A stretch of 9,690 nucleotides of DNA, taken from positions 1-9,690 of the forward strand of contig JALQST010000093.1 in NCBI GenBank assembly GCA_023264315.1. Direction: 5' to 3'. Each line of letters begins with the position of its first letter. The stretch's first letter is position 1. Below are positions 1 through 7,156 of the stretch, in pieces. The notes under the pieces are model-generated. The model saw only the letters and a list, made by a program, of their open reading frames with translations. It was not told the DNA's origin and searched no databases. The translations under genes were made by a program, and so were the position numbers. Source of the stretch: Nodosilinea sp. BSH.14 (GTDB lineage: Bacteria > Cyanobacteriota > Cyanobacteriia > Phormidesmidales > Phormidesmidaceae).

Positions 1-20
1 AACAAGGCCGGCCCTGGGAA

Positions 21-40
21 CAAGGGGCTTCAGCCCCTTG
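21..40. repeat. Perfect 9-bp hairpin, REP-like or terminator stem
   Basis: Bases 21-29 are the exact reverse complement of 32-40, leaving a two-base centre (GGGGCTTCAGCCCC core). No T-run follows on the + strand, and the preceding gene lies outside the window. It may be the terminator stem of an upstream gene or a copy of a dispersed palindromic repeat. It lies 70 bases before the photolyase start. Confidence 0.55.
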
Positions 41-109
41 GCTGTACGCATTCCACTGAAACCCGCTATATGTCGGCGTCATGGCTGGGCATTGCGATGG
101 AGAAAGCCG

Positions 110-1639
110 ATGACCATTGGGATTTGGGTGCTAGGAAATCAGCTCTGGGCAGGGCAAGCGGCCTTGGCCAGCATGGCGAATCGGGATGCGCCGGTGCTGC
201 TGGTGGAATCCACCCAGTTTGCCCAGGATCGGCCCTATCACCCGCAAAAGCTGATCCTCGTGTGGTCGGCGATGCGGCACTTTGCCGACACCCTCAAAAC
301 CGAGGGTTGGTCTGTGACCTACGCCATGACTGACGATACGGAAGCGGCCCTCCAGGATTGGATTCGGCAGCACCAGATCCACGAACTGCGGGTAATGGAT
401 CCGGTAGATCATCCCTTTTTGGCGTGGCTGCAAGGGTTAGCCTTGCCCTGTGAGGTGGCGATCCTCGACAACAACCATTTTCTGTGGAGTGCGGCGGATT
501 TCCAAACCTGGGCCAGTGCCCGCAAGGGATTACTCCTGGAAAGCTTTTATCGAGAAGGGCGGCGACGGTTTGGGGTGCTGATGGCCGGGGATCAGCCCGA
601 AGGGGGCCAGTGGAACTTTGATAAGGACAACCGCCAACCGCCAAAGGGCAAGCTGAACCCGCCCGATCCCCAGTGGTTTGAGCCAGACGCTATCACGCAG
701 GCGGTGATCGAAAAGGTCGAAACCCTAGATATCCCCACCTTTGGCCAAGCCACCCCCTTTCGCTGGGGTGTCACCCGTGATCAGGCGCTTCAGGTGTTGG
801 ATGTCTTTATTACCGAGCGCCTAGCCACCTTTGGCCCCTACCAAGACGCCATGGTGACGGGGGAAGATACGATGTGGCACGCCCTGCTGTCGCCCTACCT
901 CAACCTGGGGCTGTTGCAGCCGATGGAGGTGATTCAGCGGGTGGAGGACGCCTACCGTAACGGGGACTTTCCGCTGAACAGCGTGGAGGGCTTCATTCGG
1001 CAAGTGCTGGGCTGGCGGGAATATATGCGCGGCCTGTATCACCACTTTGGGGCCGACTATGCCCAGAGCAACGGGTTCGGCCACCATCGCCCCCTGCCCG
1101 ATTTCTTTTGGACGGGCGACACCCCCATGAACTGCCTGCACCAGGTGATTGACCAAACCCAGCGCACCGGATACGCCCACCACATCCAGCGGCTGATGAT
1201 CCTCAGCAACTTTGCCCTGATTGCTGGACTCAACCCCCAGGCGGTGGAAAGCTGGTTCCACGCCGCCTTTATCGATGCCTACGATTGGGTGATGCAAACC
1301 AATGTGCTGGGGATGGGCCTGTTTGCCGATGGCGGACGGCTGGCCTCCAAGCCCTACGCCGCTTCGGCCAACTACGTCAACCGCATGGGCGACTATTGCA
1401 AAGGCTGCCGCTACAACCCCAAGGAACGCACCGGGGAAACGGCCTGTCCCTTTAACTTCTTTTATTGGGATTTTCTCCATCGCCACCGCGCCACCCTGCA
1501 AGCCCAGGGGCGGATGAGCTTTATCCTCAAAAATCTCGATAAAATGACCACTGAGGAACTGAATGCCATCCAGGCCCAGGCCCAGGCTTGGCATCGGCGG
1601 TGGGGCCACCCTGTCGAGATGTCCTCGCCGGTGAACTGA
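110..1639 (+). CDS. Iron-sulfur bacterial cryptochrome/photolyase (FeS-BCP, photolyase-related family)
   Basis: This 509-residue flavoprotein belongs to the photolyase-related/FeS-BCP class, whose characterised members are Agrobacterium PhrB, a (6-4) photoproduct repair enzyme, and Rhodobacter CryB. The ATG at 110 is chosen because GGAG at 99-102 lies seven bases upstream and the protein then opens MTIGIWVLGNQLW, the expected first strand of the antenna-binding Rossmann domain (about residues 1-130). A TTG at 38 is in frame but lies inside a hairpin. The C-terminal half carries the FAD-fold signatures MWHALLSPYLNLGLL, FIRQVLGWREYMRG and YDWVMQTNVLGMG. Cys342, Cys430, Cys433 and Cys446 have spacings 88/3/13, the same as the [4Fe-4S] cysteines of PhrB (350/438/441/454, from memory). 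FAD, the cluster and a ribityllumazine antenna are inferred from the family. Repair versus signalling cannot be decided from sequence. No convincing promoter was found in the short upstream stretch. Confidence 0.93.
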   Translation: MTIGIWVLGNQLWAGQAALASMANRDAPVLLVESTQFAQDRPYHPQKLILVWSAMRHFADTLKTEGWSVTYAMTDDTEAALQDWIRQHQIHELRVMDPVDHPFLAWLQGLALPCEVAILDNNHFLWSAADFQTWASARKGLLLESFYREGRRRFGVLMAGDQPEGGQWNFDKDNRQPPKGKLNPPDPQWFEPDAITQAVIEKVETLDIPTFGQATPFRWGVTRDQALQVLDVFITERLATFGPYQDAMVTGEDTMWHALLSPYLNLGLLQPMEVIQRVEDAYRNGDFPLNSVEGFIRQVLGWREYMRGLYHHFGADYAQSNGFGHHRPLPDFFWTGDTPMNCLHQVIDQTQRTGYAHHIQRLMILSNFALIAGLNPQAVESWFHAAFIDAYDWVMQTNVLGMGLFADGGRLASKPYAASANYVNRMGDYCKGCRYNPKERTGETACPFNFFYWDFLHRHRATLQAQGRMSFILKNLDKMTTEELNAIQAQAQAWHRRWGHPVEMSSPVN

Positions 1640-1650
1640 AGGAAGATTAT

Positions 1651-1684
1651 TCAGCCTGTCCTCAACCCTGCCCTCAGCCTGTCC
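1651..1684. repeat. Short direct repeat (11 bp, period 23) after the photolyase gene
   Basis: The 11-mer TCAGCCTGTCC occurs at 1651-1661 and again at 1674-1684. AACCCT (1664-1669) could also pair with AGGGTT (1687-1692), giving a weak 6-bp stem without a T-run. This could be a degenerate terminator region for the photolyase gene; the repeat itself has no recognised function. Confidence 0.4.
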
Positions 1685-1788
1685 CTAGGGTTCCCTCAAA
1701 CTTTTGTGCCGACACCGGGGGCTGCTAGGCCGAGTACTTGCATTTAGGGTAGAACTGAGGAGAGAGGTCTGGTCGTGGGAGCGATGTC

Positions 1789-1801
1789 CACCACCGTGGT
1801 G
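1789..1801. promoter_or_regulatory. 13-bp palindrome upstream of the sensor kinase
   Basis: CACCAC-C-GTGGTG is a perfect 6-bp inverted repeat around one central base, ending 59 bases before the chosen kinase start. It could be an operator or a small leader hairpin. No clear -35/-10 pair was found next to it, so a regulatory role is only a suggestion. Confidence 0.3.
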
Positions 1802-1860
1802 TGCGTTGGAACGGCATCCCCAGGTCTGGCTTTCCTCCGTGTTTACCGCTGGTGATCACC

Positions 1861-4800
1861 ATGTCTGATCCATCCTCCAGGCCTGACTCGTCTCCGCCCC
1901 AGCCTGATTTACTGCACTCCTTGGGAACGACTCCTGTGGTGATGCCAGCCACAGCCACGGTGAAGGCCGTGTTGGCCCAACTGGGCAACCCAGGGGCAGA
2001 GGGCGATGATGCCGTAGTCTTGGTGGAGAATGATCGGGTGGTGGGTCTGGTATCCGACCGCGATGCCATCCGGTTTCTGGCGAACGGGGTGAATGTGGAG
2101 GATCCCGTTGCCCAACACATGACCCAACAACTAACCCAGATCACCTGGGATCAAAACATGGGGCCTTTGGATGCGTTGGATCTCATGCGGCAGCGGCAGA
2201 TCCATCATCTGCCCGTGGTGGATGATCAGGGCCGCCCCCTGCGGATGATTTCCACCGGATCCCTGCAATTGGCCATCATCCCCCCTCACCTTTTGAAATT
2301 ACAGGCGGTGCAATCGCGCATTTCCCCCTACCTGGCCACCGCCCGCGCCACAGACTCTACCCTGAGCGTGGCCAAGCAACTGGCGACCCACCAAATGAGC
2401 TGCGTGGTGGTGGTGGATGACGCCCCTGATGGCCAGATGACCCTGGGGGGGCTGGTATTGCGTCAGGATGTGCTGCGGTTTCAGTCGCGCCAGTTGGATC
2501 TGGATCGGTTGCCGGTGCAGGCGGTGATGCGGGAGGCGCAGTTTTGCCTTCAGCCCAGCGATTCCCTTTGGCTGGCCTACCAGGAAATGAGCCAGCGACG
2601 CCTGCCCTGCCTGGTGGTGGTGACGCCCCAACGCCAGCCCCTCGGGGTGATCACCCCGCTCGATCTGCTATATAGCTTTGACCATCGCGAGTTTCAAACC
2701 TCCTTTAGCGATCTGTGGCGCACCTTTCGCCAGTCGGAATGGGACCAGGCGGAACTCTGGAAGACCCGCAGCGCCGAGCTGGAGCGGCTGGTACAAAACC
2801 GAACTCGTCAGCTTGAAGAACAACTGAAGACTGATCGTCTCCTTACCAGCCTCACCCAGCGCATCCACGAATTCCTGGATGTGCAGGATATTCTGTCCAC
2901 CACGGTGGCCGAGGTGCGGCAACTGCTCCAGGCGGATCGGGCGGTGATCTACCGGTTTGATGGGGAGAATCCGGGCGAGATTGTGGTGGAATCGGTAGTG
3001 CCGCCGTGGCCGTCGCTGCTGGGCCAGCGCATTGAGGATGACTGCTTTGCCAAACACTGGGCCGAGTCCTACCGCTATGGCCGCATCCAGGCGGTGGAGG
3101 ACATTCAGCAGGCGGGGCTGAGCCCTTGCCACATTGAGCTGTTGGAGCGGCTGACGATTCGCGCCAATTTAGTGGTGCCCATTGTCTGCGATGATCAGTT
3201 GTGGGGGCTGCTGGTGATTAACCAATGCGGGCAACCCCGCCGCTGGCACGATTGGGAGATGCGCCTGATTGAGCAATTGGCCCGGTCGGTCGCCATTGCC
3301 ATTCGCCAGTCGGAATATTACAACCAGCTCCAAGCCGATATTGAGACTCGCAAGGGCCTTGAGCAACACCTGAAACGGCTGAACGGTGCCCTGGAACACA
3401 AGGTGGCCGAACGCACTGCCGAACTCCAACAGGAAGTGGATCATCGCCGGGAGGCCGAGGTGGCCCTAGCCCAGACTAATCAGCAACTTCAGGCCATGCT
3501 GAACGCGGTACCCGCCATGGTGTCTTGGGTGAGTGCGGATGGGCACTACCTCGGGTGCAACCACCACCTAGCGGTCCTGGCGAACCTCACGCCCGAGGAC
3601 TTTGTGGGCCAGCCCGTGGGATTTATGGGGCAGTTATCTCCCTTTAGCCAGTTTGCGGAACGCTTTTTGCAAGGGGACGCCGACACCGCCAGCGAAGAAA
3701 CGGAATTTGCCAGCCATGGGACGGTAAACCACTGGCTGCTGGTAGCCCAAAAGTATGATCAAGGGGCCGCAGCGGTGTTTGTGGGGCTCGATGTGAGCGA
3801 TCGCAAACGTGGGGAAGTCGAACGGGAGCAGGCCAAGGCCGCCCTCCAGATCAGCGAAACCAAATTCCGTAGCCTGGTGGAGCAAACCAACGACTGGGTG
3901 TGGGAACTGGACGACCAGTTTTGCTTTACCTACGTCAACCCCAGGGCCACGGAGATGCTGGGCTACCCGCCCACGGACATTCTCGGCCACCGCTTCAGTG
4001 ACTTCATGGCCGAGGACGAAGCTGTGCGCTTCAGCACCATCTTCAGCCACCTGATTCAGCAGCGCCAGCCTTTCACCCAAGTTGAGGCCAGTGCCCTCCA
4101 TGCCGAGGGGCAGCCCGTGGTGCTCGAAATTAGCGGATCGCCCATTTTTGACGCGGAGGGACGTTTCCAGGGCTATCGGGGCATCACCCGCGACATCACC
4201 GAACGCAAGCAAATTGAGGTGAATATTCGCACAGCCCTCACTCGGGAGAAGGAACTGAGCGACCTCAAAACCCGGTTTATTGCCATGGCCTCCCACGAAT
4301 TTCGGACGCCCCTGACCACGATTCTGGCCTCCGCTGAAACCCTGGATCGCTATTGCCATAAGTTCAGCCCCGAAAAACAGCAGACCATCCTCCACCGCAT
4401 TCAGTCCTCTGTGCATCATGTGATTGGCCTGTTGAACGATGTCCTCACGGTGGGCAAAACTGAAGCGGGTAAGCTCACCTGCAACCCGGCTCCGATGGAT
4501 CTGCAACAGTTCTGTCAGGAGGTGATCGAGGAACTTCAGTTTTCCCACACCGACCCCATCAGCCCCATCGATCTGGTGTGCCAGGGTGATCGCTTCCAGG
4601 CCATGGCCGACGAAAAACTGCTGCGCCACATTTTGATTAACCTGCTGTCCAATGCGATTAAATATTCCCCAGATCGCCAGCCCATCACCGTCGCCCTCAC
4701 CTACACCGCCACCGAGGCCGTGTTTGAGGTGCAGGATCAGGGCATTGGCATCCCCGCCGCCGACCACGGTCAAATGTTTGAGGCTTTTCACCGAGCCAAT

Positions 4801-4947
4801 AATGTCGGTAATATTTCTGGCACCGGGTTGGGCATGGTGATTGCCAAACGGGCAGCAGAGGCCCACCAAGGCCGGATTTCCTTCACCAGTGCGGTGGGCG
4901 TGGGCACCACCTTCACCGTCACCCTTCCCCTCGATTTCTTGGAGTAA
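1861..4947 (+). CDS. Sensor histidine kinase: 4 CBS motifs, DXCF-type cyanobacteriochrome GAF, 2 PAS, HisKA, HATPase
   Basis: This 1028-residue protein (from the ATG at 1861) has no membrane segment and is probably a soluble light- and metabolite-responsive kinase. Order: CBS motifs 1-2 (about 24-135) and 3-4 (147-281), coiled coil (281-323), GAF (323-490), coiled coil, PAS1 (541-650), PAS2 (668-784), HisKA with phosphoacceptor His812 (ASHEFRTPL), and HATPase with N box (Asn931), G1 (DQGIGI, Asp959) and G2 (GTGLGM, 987-992). The GAF contains DDCF with Cys395 and a Cys-His pair at Cys423-His424. This is the DXCF cyanobacteriochrome signature, with the same 28-residue cysteine spacing as TePixJ (494/522) and Tlr0924 (499/527, from memory). 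A covalent bilin and a blue-type dark state are therefore inferred; CBS domains generally bind adenine nucleotides. In-frame GTGs at 1801 and 1852 are possible alternative starts, and the ribosome binding site at 1861 is weak. It probably forms an operon with the next gene, five bases downstream. Confidence 0.92.
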   Translation: MSDPSSRPDSSPPQPDLLHSLGTTPVVMPATATVKAVLAQLGNPGAEGDDAVVLVENDRVVGLVSDRDAIRFLANGVNVEDPVAQHMTQQLTQITWDQNMGPLDALDLMRQRQIHHLPVVDDQGRPLRMISTGSLQLAIIPPHLLKLQAVQSRISPYLATARATDSTLSVAKQLATHQMSCVVVVDDAPDGQMTLGGLVLRQDVLRFQSRQLDLDRLPVQAVMREAQFCLQPSDSLWLAYQEMSQRRLPCLVVVTPQRQPLGVITPLDLLYSFDHREFQTSFSDLWRTFRQSEWDQAELWKTRSAELERLVQNRTRQLEEQLKTDRLLTSLTQRIHEFLDVQDILSTTVAEVRQLLQADRAVIYRFDGENPGEIVVESVVPPWPSLLGQRIEDDCFAKHWAESYRYGRIQAVEDIQQAGLSPCHIELLERLTIRANLVVPIVCDDQLWGLLVINQCGQPRRWHDWEMRLIEQLARSVAIAIRQSEYYNQLQADIETRKGLEQHLKRLNGALEHKVAERTAELQQEVDHRREAEVALAQTNQQLQAMLNAVPAMVSWVSADGHYLGCNHHLAVLANLTPEDFVGQPVGFMGQLSPFSQFAERFLQGDADTASEETEFASHGTVNHWLLVAQKYDQGAAAVFVGLDVSDRKRGEVEREQAKAALQISETKFRSLVEQTNDWVWELDDQFCFTYVNPRATEMLGYPPTDILGHRFSDFMAEDEAVRFSTIFSHLIQQRQPFTQVEASALHAEGQPVVLEISGSPIFDAEGRFQGYRGITRDITERKQIEVNIRTALTREKELSDLKTRFIAMASHEFRTPLTTILASAETLDRYCHKFSPEKQQTILHRIQSSVHHVIGLLNDVLTVGKTEAGKLTCNPAPMDLQQFCQEVIEELQFSHTDPISPIDLVCQGDRFQAMADEKLLRHILINLLSNAIKYSPDRQPITVALTYTATEAVFEVQDQGIGIPAADHGQMFEAFHRANNVGNISGTGLGMVIAKRAAEAHQGRISFTSAVGVGTTFTVTLPLDFLE

Positions 4948-4952
4948 CGATC

Positions 4953-6041
4953 ATGGCTAAAATTTTGGTGATTGAAGACGAAGCTGGGGTGCGCGATAGC
5001 CTGGTCGATATCCTCGATGCCGAGGACTACATTGTTGAAAGTGCCGTCAATGGCGAAGATGGGCTGCGCCAAATCCGCGAATTTCAACCCGACCTGGTGA
5101 TCTGCGACATCATGATGCCCGTTCTGGATGGCTACGGTGTCCTCGAACAGGTGCGCCAGGATCCGGCCCTGGCCACCCTGCCCTTTGTCTTCCTCTCCGC
5201 CAAGGCCGACCGCCAAGACTTCCGAAGCGGTATGGACTTGGGGGCCGACGACTACCTGACCAAACCCTTCACCCACGACGATCTGCTGCGCATGATCGAA
5301 ACCCGCCTGGGTGCCCAGCAGGCCCTTGAGCAAAAGACCCAGCAGCAGCTCGATGCCCTGCGCACCAGCATCAGCACCGCCCTGCCCCGGGAACTGGGCG
5401 GCCCCATGCGGGAGGTGCTGAATCTTTCCGCCACCCTGGCCGAAAAAGCCGCCACCCTGGCCCCCGAGGAGGTGGAGACCCTGGCCAAGGCCATCCACCG
5501 CAGCGCCCAGCGCACCGCCCGCCTCACCCAAAATATGCTGCTCTACGCCAAGCTCGAGCGCCTGCACCTTGATCCCCAGGCCAGCCGCCACCTGAAACCG
5601 CAATACACCGACCGGGCCGACGTGATTCTCCTCGAAATTGCCGAAGCCCTCGCCACCGACTACCTGCGTGACGACGATCTAGACCTGTCCCTCGAACCCT
5701 TCCCAGTGCCCATGTCCGAAGGCCAAATGCGCAAGGTCTGCGAGGAACTCATCGACAATGCCCTCAAGTTCTCGACCGCAGGCACCCCGATCAAAATCTT
5801 TGGTATCTACGCCGATGGCCAAACCAGCTTCTCCGTCATCGACTATGGCCAAGGCATGACCCCCGACCAAATCGCCAACGTCGGAGCCTACCTCCAGTTT
5901 GACACCAACGCCGACAGCAGCCAGGGCACCGGCCTCGGCCTCGCCATCGCCAAACGCCTGGTGGAACTGCATCAAGGGGAAATTATCATCGAAAGCATCC
6001 CTGGTCGCCAAACCATCGTGCGTGTCGTCCTGCCCAGCTAA
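4953..6041 (+). CDS. Receiver domain fused to a histidine-less kinase-like ATPase module (REC-pseudo-HisKA-HATPase)
   Basis: A 362-residue protein starts at ATG 4953, with GGAG at 4940-4943 overlapping the end of the kinase gene. Residues 1-120 are a complete receiver domain: Glu8/Asp9/Glu10, phosphorylatable Asp52 (CDIMMP), Ser in FLSAK, and Lys104 (TKPF). Residues about 130-205 are helical and align with the HisKA dimerisation domain, but the expected H-E-x-x-x-P motif reads R-E-L-G-G-P, with Arg146 in place of the phosphoacceptor. The ATPase domain looks intact: Asn269 in EELIDNALKFS, G1 Asp297-x-Gly299-x-Gly301, and G2 GTGLG (325-329). In family terms this is a cyanobacterial receiver-first hybrid kinase. 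The tight linkage suggests Asp52 accepts phosphate from His812 of the upstream kinase. Output could be allosteric, phosphatase-like or trans-phosphorylation; the sequence does not say. Confidence 0.88.
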   Translation: MAKILVIEDEAGVRDSLVDILDAEDYIVESAVNGEDGLRQIREFQPDLVICDIMMPVLDGYGVLEQVRQDPALATLPFVFLSAKADRQDFRSGMDLGADDYLTKPFTHDDLLRMIETRLGAQQALEQKTQQQLDALRTSISTALPRELGGPMREVLNLSATLAEKAATLAPEEVETLAKAIHRSAQRTARLTQNMLLYAKLERLHLDPQASRHLKPQYTDRADVILLEIAEALATDYLRDDDLDLSLEPFPVPMSEGQMRKVCEELIDNALKFSTAGTPIKIFGIYADGQTSFSVIDYGQGMTPDQIANVGAYLQFDTNADSSQGTGLGLAIAKRLVELHQGEIIIESIPGRQTIVRVVLPS

Positions 6042-6136
6042 GGGAGTACCCTAGGTGCGGTCCACTGAGGTTGCTGTTCACAGATTGCCGTTCGCAGATT
6101 ACCTGCCCCCCACCAGCCCCGCAGAGCGCAATCATT

Positions 6137-6164
6137 CTGGCACAATAAAACTGGCGCAATAAAA
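6137..6164. repeat. Tandem 14-bp repeat, two copies
   Basis: CTGGCACAATAAAA (6137-6150) is followed directly by CTGGCGCAATAAAA (6151-6164), 13 of 14 identical. The A-run of the second copy, read on the - strand, supplies the U-tract of the adjacent terminator. Another near repeat, GTTCACAGATT/GTTCGCAGATT, lies at 6076-6086 and 6090-6100, with the same A-to-G type of difference. Confidence 0.6.
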
Positions 6165-6190
6165 AGCGAGGATCCAGACGGGTTCCTCGC
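6159..6190 (-). terminator. Rho-independent terminator for the 260-residue protein gene
   Basis: On the - strand, a perfect 7-bp stem (GCGAGGA/TCCTCGC, 6184-6190 with 6166-6172) and an 11-base loop are followed at once by TTTTTATT. It lies 66 bases beyond the stop codon of the - strand gene and has no T-run on the + strand, so it serves that gene. Transcription converging from the kinase operon meets it from the other side. Confidence 0.8.
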
Positions 6191-6218
6191 CAACCAGGGG
6201 GAGTGAATTCGTGGAAAG

Positions 6219-6239
6219 GGTACCCTCAGTCGGGGTACC
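6219..6239. repeat. 7-bp hairpin between stop codon and terminator
   Basis: GGTACCC at 6219-6225 pairs with GGGTACC at 6233-6239 across a seven-base loop. It lies in the 3' untranslated part of the - strand transcript, 18 bases after the stop, with no T-run. It may stabilise the 3' end or act as an auxiliary terminator stem. Confidence 0.45.
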
Positions 6240-6256
6240 GGCGTGGAGTGCCTGAG

Positions 6257-7039
6257 CTAGTCGGCAGCGGGGTCAATGCGTCCGGTGCCGCGACCCGAAG
6301 CCAGAATTTCCCCCAGGGGTTGCCCGTGGTGCGCCCCATTCCGGGTGGAGGTGGCCATGGCCCAGAGTTCTTGCATCGCCACTTCAATGGGATCTGCTGC
6401 CGTAGGAATGCTGGGCTGTCCTTCCATTTCGGGATGGACGGGCGGGGCTGGCATCTTCACGGGCGCAGACAGGGGCAACACGCTGGCCGGTGGCATGGCT
6501 TCGGCCACGGGGGCGGGGGCATCAACCTGGGGCGGCAAGGATGCCTCGACCTCCAGGGGAGCGGGTGCCACGGGCTCAACGGAGGGCTGAAAATCCGTGG
6601 GCATGATCGGATCTTCCTCCACCGCCACCGGCTCCGGGGCTACCGGCGGCACGGCTGCTTCGGGGCTGGGGCTAGTTGGGGCATTCAGCAGATTGCTCAC
6701 CGCCGCACCCGCCACGGGGTCAGCCGCCTGACGTTGTTGCAGCACCACATTCCGGGCAGTGTTGATCAGATTTTGGAAGAGTTCCTGATCTCCGCTTTGG
6801 ATCTTCATATAGGCCAAACGGTTCCAAGCGTGGTAGCTGAGCGTCACGTCGTGGCTAAACAGCTTGGACAGGTCGGATTCTTCCCAGTAGCCGCAGCTCG
6901 CCAGAAATTGTCCTAGACGCTGGCGGTCTTGTTCGTCCGCGATGGTCTGAATCGAGCTAAACACATCGATATAGCTCTGCCCCAGCAGACAGACTTCATC
7001 GGAGTAGTTTTTGCATTGGGAGCACGATGACAGTGACAT
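6257..7039 (-). CDS. Conserved-looking protein of unknown function with Cys-containing N-terminus and Pro/Ala-rich linker
   Basis: I do not recognise this 260-residue protein. The ATG at 7037-7039 is chosen because GAGAGGA lies just upstream on the - strand; a GTG at 7117 is in frame but has no ribosome binding site. Residues 1-103 look folded and largely helical. They carry Cys6-x-x-Cys9, Cys17 and Cys49, which could bind a metal or form disulfides, and contain aromatic/acidic stretches such as CGYWEESDL and YHAWNRLAYM. Residues about 107-215 are a Pro/Ala/Val/Glu-rich, probably disordered linker. Residues 216-247 form a compact C-terminal segment (DPIEVAMQELWAMA, then QPLGEILASG) that looks like a short interaction motif. 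There is no signal peptide or membrane segment, so it is probably a cytoplasmic adaptor-like protein. It is monocistronic, with its own terminator downstream. Confidence 0.75.
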   Translation of the reverse strand: MSLSSCSQCKNYSDEVCLLGQSYIDVFSSIQTIADEQDRQRLGQFLASCGYWEESDLSKLFSHDVTLSYHAWNRLAYMKIQSGDQELFQNLINTARNVVLQQRQAADPVAGAAVSNLLNAPTSPSPEAAVPPVAPEPVAVEEDPIMPTDFQPSVEPVAPAPLEVEASLPPQVDAPAPVAEAMPPASVLPLSAPVKMPAPPVHPEMEGQPSIPTAADPIEVAMQELWAMATSTRNGAHHGQPLGEILASGRGTGRIDPAAD

Positions 7040-7043
7040 AGAG

Positions 7044-7102
7044 AGTCCTCTCAATTGATACGGAGTCACAGCCCTTGCACGGCGGGCTGAATGGAGAGGA
7101 CT
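7044..7102 (-). promoter_or_regulatory. Leader structure that could sequester the ribosome binding site
   Basis: On the - strand, AGTCCTCTC (7102-7094) is the exact complement of GAGAGGACT (7052-7044), which contains the ribosome binding site of the gene starting at 7039. Between them CAGCCC (7089-7084) pairs with GGGCTG (7074-7069) around a nine-base loop. The nested 9-bp and 6-bp stems would hide the ribosome binding site if transcription starts upstream of 7102. A TATAGT at 7105-7100 could instead be a -10 box, but no good -35 precedes it. Confidence 0.4.
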
Positions 7103-7156
7103 ATATCGACGCTTCACCAGAGCCAGACCAAAAGTGGCCCATTTAACAGAAAATTC

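Noticed and set aside
38..109. N-terminal extension of the photolyase from TTG at 38
   Set aside because: The start would lie inside a perfect hairpin with no ribosome binding site, while ATG 110 has GGAG at good spacing and gives the family's usual N-terminus.
821..1609. Long - strand open frame (262 codons) opposite the photolyase gene
   Set aside because: It is a shadow of a GC-rich coding gene: composition biased to Gly/Val/His, no recognisable domain, and the opposite strand encodes a clear photolyase.
1801..1860. N-terminal extension of the sensor kinase from GTG at 1801
   Set aside because: It overlaps a palindrome and lacks a ribosome binding site. ATG 1861 is preferred, though its own site is weak, so this is not fully excluded.
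3797..3804. GCGATCGC octamer as a regulatory site
   Set aside because: It is a HIP1-type octamer, abundant in many cyanobacterial genomes, and lies within coding sequence; it is useful only as a hint of taxonomy.
3634..4869. Long - strand open frame (411 codons) opposite the kinase PAS-HATPase region
   Set aside because: The + strand frame encodes PAS, HisKA and HATPase motifs without interruption; the antisense product is low-complexity and resembles nothing.
4788..5603. Gly/Gln-rich - strand open frame across the kinase/receiver junction
   Set aside because: It spans two well-supported + strand genes and has the skewed composition of an antisense frame.
6203..6916. + strand open frame opposite the unknown - strand protein
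   Set aside because: Gly/His-rich antisense of a Pro/Ala-rich protein. The - strand frame has a good ribosome binding site and a terminator, so it is the real one.
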